Both the position numbers and the translations under genes were made by a program. DNA of 27,978 nt from Apostichopus parvimensis (lineage: Eukaryota; Echinodermata; Holothuroidea; Aspidochirotida; Stichopodidae). The notes under the pieces were generated by a model, which was not told the origin of the DNA, did not search any database, and saw only the letters and a program-made list of their open reading frames with translations. Of the stretch, positions 18,544 through 27,978 are shown piece by piece (positions within the stretch are counted from its first letter, which is position 1; each line of letters opens with the position of its first letter). Location of the stretch: contig KN883705.1 of assembly GCA_000934455.1 (NCBI GenBank), positions 49,504-77,481 of the forward strand, in the 5' to 3' direction.

Positions 18544-21500
18544 TGCCTCCACTGTGTAGCTCTTCTTGTGTTTAGTGTGTCCAATTTAACAGATACTTTG
18601 TATCCCAAGAATTGAACCTGGAAACCAGTTTCTTTTCGAAAGCAAAATATTAACACTTTGGCCTTTAATAAGTCGTCTTCAAACAGTTAATTATACACTA
18701 TCAAAGCAGATGAAGCTAATATTGCTAAAAGCCTATTAAATTTGACTATAATTAAGAATCACTCCTCAAGCTCTTTTGTGAAAGTTTATTCCTGTTCTAC
18801 TTTTGGTTTCTTTGTAGATCACGTGATACCCGGAAAATCATCGTTTTTTGGGGGGGAGGGGGGATATAAACCAAGCGACTGCTAACCAGGTTGAACTTGA
18901 AATTAGTTTTGGAAAATTATCTACTCTACTATGGTAGGGGAAAGTGCCACCATTACTGTCCATCGAGAAACAAGAAGACTATACTCCGTGTATTAGTTCA
19001 TAACAGAAAGTTTTAGACCAAAGCGCTCACAGCGAAAACTAAGAATTGCCTGTGCAGCAAGCACGGCTTTGCGGTTTATCTGCTGACCTACTTTCCCCCG
19101 CTGCTCTGTGGGCAATCACAGCTTTCAAAATGTGGATGGTCCAATATGATTGACTACATACACATGAAGATACAGGTCAAAACACATACAAAATGGCTCT
19201 TGCGCTACACAGTTAAGGACCCTCTTGGAGTGCCGTGAGCGCTATGTTCCGTTATGGCAAAGATATTTAATAGTGACAACGTGGTATAAAATGTAATATT
19301 AGAACTACGGAAACCATCTACCTTAAAGTTTATGAATGGGATGCATATTCATGCATGGATAACCAACTAGGCAGACTTTAGGCTGTAATTAACGATTCCT
19401 TGACCGATTTTACCGGTAATATATGAAAGAATTAGACATGATGTCACATCTTTCATGATACGATACAAAGAAGGATTAAAGATGGTTAAGCATGAAAAAA
19501 ACACTCAAGCAAGGAGGATATTCAACCCTTAGAAATTGACAAAAATACTGCAGGGTATCTACCGAGACAATCATTCACACAAATACTTGTAAGTTCGAAA
19601 ATTCTGAATTTCTGAATTAAACTCAAACGCATTAAAAAAAATAAAAAGGAAAAAAAAATGGTTGCTCATTCACGCTGAAGACGAAAGTGGCTCTTAATTT
19701 TCCAAAAACACGATAAAGTGGTGACATGCATGTCCTAAACCCCATATTGAAAGTTGCCTTAAGGCACAAAGGTATCTACTTCATGAATATCTAGTATGCA
19801 TTGCAGTATAAAACGATCTCTATGCATTAATGTAATGTAGTCTCTTACTGTAGACCATTAAAACACATTTGTAGAATTATGAAGTATAAAGTACTTATCA
19901 GATTCACATTGACAGAAATACATAAATTTGAAAATTCATGAATACAGTGATTGATGTTTCTAACTGTGCTTTACGACTGAAATAAAAACACATTAAAGTC
20001 ATTTTTATCCATTCCGAGGGTATAAATGGAGTGGAGTTTTCTGTAAATTTGCTATTTTTATTTGGTTGACATTATTTTTCCTAGCTGCACTGTAGGCTTG
20101 TATTTGTAGGAAGGAATTATATTCATAGAAAATTGTGCTTGAGTATATTGCAAGTAAGGCAATGCCATGAGGTTGCTGGGACTCATGTGGGCCAAAACTG
20201 CAGGGAGTGGGAGGGGGGGGGGAGGGAATTGAACCTAAATGATTTCTGTCAGGCAATAGCTCGAGCTATCAAACTGATAATCAAATTTAAGCTACATTAT
20301 AGTAGCAGTACTATCATTATATCAGTCTGTTCATAGAGAGACATGTATAGACATGTTTCCTAGCATACCCAGGAAGCTGTTATATACATTTAATACATAC
20401 ATTCAGGGGGATAGGAAGCTTCTAAAAAGTGTGTGGGCACAACATCAGAGGGGCACTTTCTCATTCCACAACCACCACTCGTTGATGCTATAAACCGATA
20501 CACACCTGCCATATCACTTAAACATATATGATGTGTTAGTACATGCTATCGATACTATTATGGTGCACTGCAAAATTGATGATTTATTTATTGAGATTGT
20601 TTATTGTTAACAGTGCTACAAAAAGATATGGGATGCCATTTTAAAAACAGCATGTACAGACAAAAAATAAATGATTAAAATAAAATATTTAAGTTAACAA
20701 AGGCTTAAGATATCCAAAAGACAGTTCTTCATCAAAGGGGCACATTTTATTTGCCAGTAGTGCACATTTGTTATTTTGGGGCTCCTACCCCCTGCATACA
20801 TTAAAGTCTGAGTTATGGTTAACTCAATTGAATGTAACAAATACACACTAGTAATAGACATATCAACTTTTGGTAATATTTTTTACACAATTACACAATG
20901 TATATTGAAACTATATAACAAAGAGACAACATTAGTTCATCTATCCAAATTTGAATGACTAGTTAAATCATTAACAACTCTTGTACATTGTCGAGACAAG
21001 GCATTATATTCCTAAATACATTTTCAGGAGTACCAAAGGACAACTTTCCTCATACTTGAGTGAAAATGATCCCCCTGCCTCTCAATTCTGAGAAATTGCT
21101 TTTTCACCTATAATTTGCATGCAGGCATTTATGACCTTGAAGGTTTGAAGGTCCAATAAATCTCAATTTGTTTTCCATGCTATGCCTATTAAGCACATTT
21201 CCTCTTGAACAGAGAAGAAGCAAATTAACCAGCAGACAAGTTGATTATTCAGACTACTATTGATGTTAGAATATATGTGGTCTTTCAATTTGAGCACTAA
21301 ATGCCATAAAGACATAGAGCTGCAGCAGCTGTAAAATCCCCTGCAGCCAGGCTGAATCAATATCAAACAAAAGAGATTATGTTAACAGACCAGCAGTTAT
21401 AATAGCCTATTGTGTGAAACTATTGTGTGAAACAGCTGCACATCACACAGGACTATTCCAGATGCAGCCTGGCTGTACAGGACGCTGCAGCCGCTGCAGT

Positions 21501-23411
21501 GACCCTAACATTTGACAGAGTGTCCCCATAGGCATCCAGCCTTGTTGGCAGTGATTATACCTCTACAAGACTTATTTCTTTGATTGGTAATGTATTATTG
21601 TGCAGAGTCATTAATTTTAAACCCTACATATCCTTTGTCGTTTACCTCCATTTCATTAACAAAAGTCTATTTAAAGTATCTCTTTCGAGATCCAGCTTTA
21701 GGAATCACAAATGATTTCGAGTTGGTTGGCATTATGTTTGATCTCTAGAGCAAGGCAAATACGTCACCAAAACAGAACTAGTATTGTTCGATACAGGTGA
21801 CAAGCGCCTACAGTGGAATTTCGACCTTCCTTACTGGTTAGCGTGAACTACACTAAGCAGACTACACTAAGATAAATGTATTAGCACCTCTGGCTGAAAA
21901 ATTTCACTCCACAAATAATTATTTCCTTTTATTCAAACTGTTTATAAAATTTCCATGTTTTCAAGACCAGTTTTTCATTCTGTTGGATGAACAAACCAAG
22001 CTTAAACAGTTGTTTTCTAGTTATAACGAAGCAAATTGAGACCAATTGTTTTAAGCAACTTAGCGTGTCTTTTCTTTAGTGCTGCTTTTTCTTTCGACCA
22101 AACTGCAATTAGATCACCCAGTGGGGTCTATGTACCAGTTTCATCCGCGGGGAGCTTTGCATGCTTATGACCGTTTTCACGCAATCGTGAACCTTAAATT
22201 GATTCAGAGATCAGTAAACAGTACACATCTATTACACACATGATGGAGCCGATACATGACAGCGCCCTCTGTCGATATTCACGAGAGCGCCAACCTACAG
22301 AGACATCGATTACTTTCTTTGGAAATTCATGATATTCACTGAAAACGATTTTGTCAACAATTTATTAATTTCTTCATTGTTTTTATCATTTGGCAGTCTA
22401 CCAAAGTATTCCCAATTGACGCACACAAGAATAGTCTAAAAAAAAGTAGCTGTTTACTTTAAGACAAAGAATGTCTTCAGTTTTACAGAGTAATGGCCAT
22501 TATTCATCTAATATATGTATATATCAAATGACTTTGTGACAATCGATTTTTTTTAAAACCTTGTAGGCATGTTTAGCCATGAATTTATGTTTTCTAAACT
22601 TTTGGTTATATGCAATGACAAAAATGAGGCTCAATAAAAAGTGGGTTTTTAACTTACTTTATGGAGGCACAGAGGAAGGATATATTTTACCCAAAAAAGA
22701 GAGAAATCTAAAATCATGGCCCAAAGGCTGCTCATTTATATTCCCCAATTAGGTCCAAATTGGTCTACAAAAAATATTCCAATTTCCTCAGTTGTTTATA
22801 TAATCATTATAGTCCACATGAGAAGAGACCATATAATCATCATATTTTATGAGTGGAAAATGGACGGGTGAAATGGTTTATAAATTTACATGAATGCTAA
22901 TTTGAAACTTGGATTAAATCAATTATCAAATATCGATACATCCATTGGGGACAGATTTTTACCTGAACATCCAGATCGATACAATTTGCTGACATTTGTA
23001 TTTTGTTTTTGATTGGTACAGATCGGTTAAGGCTATTATGCGATATAATTTGGTTTAAATGCCGGGGATTTCCTAGTTTGCCAGTATCCTCTGTTGTAGT
23101 ACTGCCATTTCCTTGCCAGCAGATATTAATACTCTAATAATCTCACATGATTTCTCTTTATCAAATGTGTAACATTAAGTGCCTAATTTTACTGCTACTT
23201 TATAATGATTGGCAAATATATCATAACTCTGCTTCCATCTAAACCTATTATAAGAAATATTTGTACTGTAATGTCAGAAAATTGGCAGAGGGAAATTTAT
23301 TTTATAATAATTTTTGTTGACAGTCAGCAGATTTTGTTTTTAAGACAAGTTGCATTTATAAGCTAGTGGCTATAAATTGTACCACACAGACTAGCACAGT
23401 CTTTAAGTAGC
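18544..23411. other. No recognised gene
   Basis: AT-rich DNA with poly-G runs near 18849 and 20212. No protein family, tRNA or repeat pair was recognised on either strand. A 5' UTR exon of the PLC gene could be hidden here and would not be visible by eye. Confidence 0.5.
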
Positions 23412-23419
23412 GGCTGAAC

Positions 23420-23790
23420 CAGGGGTTGGCAACCTTTTTGACTGAATGGGCCAGATATAAGGGGTAAAAAATTGACTGGGCCACACCTAACCAACGACCT
23501 GCTGTTGATTTCAAACCTTTGATTCCGAGGACTTTCAAGCAATAGGTGTGTGTACTTAATCTGTATTCACAAATACATAATGTCAATATAGTACAGTTGA
23601 TAATTAATGGTGACAATAGGCCTACCTGACAGCATCATTAGTGCCAATAAATTCTAAGCAGCTAGCTCGTTTTTTCTGATGATGTAAAATAGATTGTTTT
23701 TTTTTCTTTCTCTTGAGACATCTCACAGGCCGCAAATATATCACTGGCGGGCCGCATGTGGCCCGCGGGGCCGTAGGTTGCCCACCCCTG
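23420..23790. mobile_element. Non-autonomous hAT-type transposon (MITE) with 8-bp TSD
   Basis: The left end reads CAGGGGTTGGCAACCT and the right end AGGTTGCCCACCCCTG, which are inverted repeats differing at one base. Flanking bases are GGCTGAAC (23412-23419) and GGCTAAAC (23791-23798), an 8-bp target-site duplication with one mismatch, as expected of the hAT superfamily. Internally, GGGCC-rich segments near both ends (GGCGGGCCGCATGTGGCCCG at 23746-23765) could pair. At 371 bp with no transposase frame, it must have been moved by an element elsewhere. Confidence 0.92.
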
Positions 23791-23798
23791 GGCTAAAC

Positions 23799-25628
23799 TA
23801 TGAGAAGCAAGTATCAGTGGGCTGCTCCCATCCATATAAGCCGACACAGTCAACATGTGTGCTGTAATTCACGAAAATGGCAGTTACGGTGCATTTCGGT
23901 TTTATTAAAGCCAGCAGATTTTTTTTCAGGCAAGTTGCAGTTTTTACGCTAAAAATGTGAATTCTAGGCCTTAGTGAGTCTATTTATGATATCTGGGGTA
24001 CCGTATATATCATCAGGCTAAATTTTGCTAACTAACAATTTGTATAAACCATGGCAAATTACAGCCATTTATTACAAAGTGTAACTGAATTATGGCATTT
24101 TCTGATATAGCAAATTATCAACTGGCAAAGTGGCCCTCTCAGGAGAAATTATTTTTATCACTCGCATGACTTGGTGTTGAAAATTCATGTACTGTTGGCT
24201 TTCCATAGGAATTAGAAAAATTCTAAATGAATAGATTCTGGATTAATTCAGCCTAATTTTTGTGTGTGTCTGTTTAAAGTATCAAGGTTTGCATTAAGAA
24301 TTATTACAAAGGTTATGTTTTGTAGGAACACCTACTGCAACGTACACTGTCAACCATATATGTAGCCATAAATTAAGGGATATGGATATGTTGATCTCTG
24401 GTTGAAAAAGAAAAGAAAGTAAAGAAAACCAAAAGAGATGAAAAATGTTAACAAGGAAAGATACAAAGCTTGTCATACTGTGCTGCATCCTCCCTCCTCC
24501 CACCCTACCCTCAATCTCCCACCCCCAATCTCCCACCCCATATGTCCCTCCCCAAATATGTCCCTCCCCCTCCACCCCTCCCCCTTCACATTCAGTGTTT
24601 TGCGAAGTTGCTATCCAATGTTTTAATGAATTTCCCACAAATGCGCCGCCAAAACCACATGACACGTCTGCACGTGAAATTCTGAATTTTGCGGTGGAAA
24701 ATTTATGTTTCATAACTCTAACGGTCAGGCTGCCGTTTTTTTTTTCTTTTTCATTTTTGACTATTTTCTATTATTTTTTCCCCAAGATTAATCCAGACTA
24801 GGAGGAGAAGCGTAAAAACCACAAGAGATTAGAAAAACCGCAAAAGATGGTGAGCCTGCTAATAATGTCCCCCGTCTGTCAGAATCAACGTGCAGATCAT
24901 GTAAATCTTTACAGCTTATAAGCAACTTTAGAGTAAACAACGAATCCTCTTTAAAAAATTTCACAGGATGAAGGAGATGTTTTTTAGAAAGTCTTCAATT
25001 TCTGTGACAAATAAAAATGTTTAATATTAGTCACTTCAGGGAGTGCCTCCAGCTGTTAGAATCTTCCCTTAAGACAGCGACGTCGCTAATTGCCGTATTT
25101 AATACGACGTGATTTTTAGGCAAAATTTACTGGTATAGACAGAAAGATGTATAAATTTGTAAACTACTCACACTGGTAAACAGCGCATATCAATAGATGA
25201 AAAATTTGGTGTAAAACCGCATCGAACAGATTCCAGATCAGAACCCAAGTATTTGAATCTCGCCAAAAAAAAGTTTCGGGAATATTACCGAAACTGCCGA
25301 GAAATATCAAAATTTGAGCAACTTTGCTATGAATTATTACTACTAGTGTCACAAGATATTTACGTGTGTTCAATCGTGGCGTGAATTTCACAGTTATTAG
25401 CCACAAGCTTACTAAACAAATCATGCTAGTCCTTATCGAAATATAAAGGCTAATATGAAATTTTCACTGGCATAATTCTTCCGTTTACAAACAAATCAGT
25501 TTAAAGGCTTAAAATTTGAGAGCAACCCAGTAATTTTTGCTGATAATACTTACAGGTTTGTAATACACAGCTTAATATTTAAGATATACTGAGGTCTTTG
25601 ACTGACGATTGTTAACAGACTTACAGTA
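23799..25628. other. No recognised gene
   Basis: Contains the pyrimidine-rich block at 24483-24596 and a possible diverged direct repeat of 23323-23365 at 23910-23950. Nothing coding is supportable. Confidence 0.5.
24483..24596 (+). repeat. Pyrimidine-rich imperfect repeat
   Basis: Runs of CCCTCC, with CAATCTCCCACCCC twice and ATATGTCCCTCCCC twice. Several frames are open through it only because of the composition; no protein family is visible. Confidence 0.75.
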
Positions 25629-25650
25629 TCATAATAATAATATTCCACTT

Positions 25651-25938
25651 TTATATAGCGCTTTATACCAACAATAGGTCTCAAAGCGCTTTACAGACGT
25701 CATATTACCCCTGGTCAATGATAACCTGTCCCAGAGACAATCCCTCCAGGCGACTGCAGTAATATACTGCCCCCAATGACAAGTTACCTCACATGTACCC
25801 ATTTAACCCCTGGGTGGAGAGAGGCAATTGAGAAAAAGCATCTGGCTCAAGGACACAACGTAATGAACTAGGCAGGAGTCGAACCAGCAATCCTTGGATC
25901 ACTAGTCCGACGCCTTAGCCAATTGGCCACCACGCTCT
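25651..25938 (-). mobile_element. tRNA-derived SINE, copy 2
   Basis: This is the same element as at 6328-6618, about 90% identical by eye, lacking three bases (CTG) of a short repeat in the body. The head shows GTGGTGGCCAATTGGCTAAG and the B box GGTTCGACTCC. The tail holds the AGCGCTTT/AAAGCGCT hairpin and continues on the minus strand into an ATT trinucleotide run (25629-25642), the kind of simple tail seen on LINE-mobilised SINEs. Confidence 0.87.
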
Positions 25939-26178
25939 CTGTGTGTGACATGATGATCTTTAATGTCTATAGCAACCTCTCCCCATATCTATATGTCGAT
26001 ATTTATATATATATCAATACCGCTGTAAAGAGACATTAAAATATGTTAAATACTCACCAATGTGTGAACTATAAATTGTCTCTCCCAATCACAATGATAA
26101 AGACAGCTCGATCCATTCATAGCCACTGCAGGGTTATAGACGGGGGTGTTTTAACTGCACAACCACCGACGTAGTTAG

Positions 26179-26273
26179 ACTCGCTGAGAATTTAGTGTCA
26201 ATGGTTCGAATTAATCTGAAGGACAAAAGAAAAACAAATGGTTTATTATTGATGCAAAAACCCCATGCAATAT
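26179..26273 (+). repeat. 95-bp direct repeat, copy 1
   Basis: From ACTCGCTGAGAATTTAGTG to CCCCATGCAATAT, this is identical at every base to 27884-27978, at an offset of 1705 bp. Weaker similarity continues a little upstream (ACAACCA before a short indel). It ends inside the hairpin CCCATGCA-ATA-TGCATGGG (26262-26280). Confidence 0.93.
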
Positions 26274-26359
26274 GCATGGGCGTCAATCCTGGGGGGGACA
26301 GGGGAGACATGTCCCCCTCACTTTTTGAGATGGGGGGACACAATACCAAATGTCCCCCC
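26262..26359. repeat. Nested inverted repeats (foldback)
   Basis: A hairpin CCCATGCA/TGCATGGG is followed by GGGGGGACA (26292-26300), TGTCCCCC (26310-26317), GGGGGACA (26333-26340) and TGTCCCCCC (26351-26359). These form two nested inverted pairs. It looks like part of a short foldback or DNA element of unknown family. Confidence 0.65.
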
Positions 26360-26404
26360 TACTTGTGCACACTTTTAAACAACTTACCCTATACTGGGTC
26401 ATAA

Positions 26405-26474
26405 TTTAATAATAAATAAATAAGTTCTTAATATAGCGCCAAATACCAAAAGGCCTCTAAGCGCTTTACAAAAC
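26405..26474 (-). mobile_element. Truncated SINE tail fragment
   Basis: ATATAGCGCC, AAATACC, AGGCCTCTAAGCGCTTTACA (26431-26470) is a diverged copy of the 3' hairpin of the SINE at 6328-6618 and 25651-25938. The same side carries an AAATAAATAA simple tail (26410-26422). Only about 45 bases of element remain. An A-rich run (26479-26507) follows on the other side. Confidence 0.6.
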
Positions 26475-26507
26475 CTAAAAAAAAAATAAAAAAAAAAATA
26501 AAAAAAA

Positions 26508-27883
26508 TTGTTACAACTCTTATATTCCTCTCTATGTAAAATTCTTAAAGATTGCAGGTTCAGTCAGTTGACAGGAATTTTGTGATTTCTGTACATGAAT
26601 GATGGATTTGGGTACCACATACGCCATCCAAAATGGCTCATTTGGCTAGGAACAATACGTGTTCCATCCAACTCACAATATAATATACACTGTATGAGTG
26701 ATAGGCCTAAAACACGTTCGTATGTGCTGTTGTATAACTGTAGCAGTGACAGAAAATGGTAAGTTTGAAACTTTTTATTTTTTATTTTATGGCTTATTTG
26801 GGTGGTAAAAGTTAGATGTAGTATTTGCAGTGAGCCCCCTGCGAACGGGGTGCCAAGGTGTTGGCCCAATAAGGTGCGCTTGGGATCGCCGGCCTGACAG
26901 TCTGGATAGCTAAATTGACAATTAGGCCAGAATCACTGACCAACTGGGCTTTTTGAGCTTCCATTATCACGGGAGCAACCAGTGCAAACGGTTAATTTCC
27001 AAAACGTGATACAACATCAAAGTCACGAAAAACTGAGCAACCGGACATGAATTTAGGGAGCGGAGTAGCTTGATGCATGGTTGAGTAGGTTGAGTGGGTG
27101 GACGTAATGTGCTTTAATAAAAATGTTCATAGGCCTATTGTAGAAAAAAATAATCATAATTAAAAGGCAGACAGGGATCTCGCAAACCCTTTGAATTTGA
27201 TTTTGCTTCTATACGCGTCCTGTTTGAAAGCTGACAGTCTTTGTACACATGTCCGATCCATTGTACCCTGTATGTAGCATCGCCTACGCGCAGTACACAG
27301 CACACCACAACACAAATGATAGCTGCTTCTACACGACAAAAGTTTGTCGGACGATGTTTGTGTTATCTGAGTACTGAAAGATCTCAGAATGTTTGCAGCT
27401 GACTATCAGCCAATCAAACAGTCAGAAAATTTGTAGAAAAGAATGTCCATGAAACGCAGACTTCTCATAGCGATGAACGACATTGTTCTAATCAAAGCGT
27501 GTTAGCCTGGGTAGCATTGGGGTTTGCATGATACGTGGGAATTATTTGACTTTTCTAGCATATTTGTAGCCATAAATTAACTGATGACCTAAATGTATAG
27601 TCGAGCTTTGATTATGACAAACCTCAAAGCCACAGATGTGTAAAGACTTAGTCATTTATGTTGGTATAAGCTTTTAAAAGTTCCAATTACAATTAGCTTA
27701 AAACTGCATTATTGAAGAAAGCATGTTATGCTGATAGAAACTGCATATATGATTCTTCTTCACATAAACATTTTCAATCAGCAACCTATATCAACACTAA
27801 ATAAAATATTATTGCTTCACTAACTGGCCTGATTCTTCCACTGAAGCCCAACATATGAAACAGCTTTTTCTAGTACAACCAAA
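26508..27883. other. No recognised gene, between the 95-bp repeats
   Basis: No LTR-type internal domain (gag, protease, reverse transcriptase) and no long frame is seen, so the flanking direct repeats have no obvious coding partner. Confidence 0.55.
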
Positions 27884-27978
27884 ACTCGCTGAGAATTTAG
27901 TGTCAATGGTTCGAATTAATCTGAAGGACAAAAGAAAAACAAATGGTTTATTATTGATGCAAAAACCCCATGCAATAT
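27884..27978 (+). repeat. 95-bp direct repeat, copy 2 (cut by window end)
   Basis: Identical over all 95 bases to 26179-26273. The match runs right up to the window end, so the true repeat is longer. It may be a tandem duplication, an element with long direct repeats, or an assembly duplication. Confidence 0.93.

Noticed and set aside
18125-18575. Three overlapping forward open frames of 91-144 codons read as a repeat protein gene
   Set aside because: They are one minisatellite read in three frames; there are no splice sites, no start context and no family match.
24294-24801. Coding regions on either strand through the C-rich block
   Set aside because: Open only because of biased composition; Pro/Ser or Gly/Trp-rich peptides without motifs.
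26179-27978. LTR retrotransposon with 95-bp LTR ends
   Set aside because: Repeat does not start with TG or show an adjacent primer-binding site or polypurine tract, and there are no internal domains; the right copy is cut by the window.

Overview
This is an animal (metazoan) nuclear genome window: AT-rich, mostly non-coding, with long introns, tRNA-derived SINEs, a small hAT-type DNA transposon, minisatellites and homopolymer C/G tracts. The only gene I can support is the 5' part of a phosphoinositide-specific phospholipase C gene on the minus strand. It is most like the PLC-eta class. Five coding exons can be joined in phase: 16061-15614, 14918-14778, 13196-12947, 7400-7271 and 6273-6000. 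They give about 414 residues: a Ser/Asp-rich N-terminal extension, a PH domain split over exons 2 and 3, and the EF-hand region in exons 4 and 5. The catalytic X/Y barrel and C2 domain must lie beyond the left end, because no exon for them is visible in 1-5999. The species cannot be fixed from the sequence. The repeats and the gene suggest a marine invertebrate deuterostome, perhaps an echinoderm (inference).

The best observation is intron 3 (12946-7401). It has no usable GT donor. It starts with ATATCCTTTTT and ends in AC, with TTCCTTAAC 12 bases upstream of that AC. This is a textbook U12-dependent AT-AC (minor spliceosome) intron, and using it restores the frame and a conserved-looking Trp at the start of the EF-hand region. 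The short exon after it (exon 4, 130 bp) is flanked on both sides by recent tandem duplications. A 162-171 bp unit is repeated next to the U12 branch site. On the other side, the 3' end of exon 4 with its splice donor has been copied twice more into intron 4, and one copy forms a possible in-phase 18-codon exon.

Layout from left to right: 1-5999, no recognised gene (intron 5 of the PLC gene at least near its right edge). 6000-16061, PLC exons 5 to 1, with a SINE close upstream of exon 5, the exon-4 duplications, a 5.5-kb minor-class intron and two C-rich or tandem-repeat blocks. 16232-16547, a 19-bp tandem repeat and a second kind of tRNA-derived SINE. 18148-18543, a 23-bp minisatellite open in all three forward frames. 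23420-23790, a 371-bp non-autonomous hAT element with an 8-bp target-site duplication. 25651-25938, a second copy of the first SINE. 26179-27978, a region bounded by a perfect 95-bp direct repeat. Right of 16068 I see no exon. It is probably 5' intron, 5' UTR or intergenic DNA.
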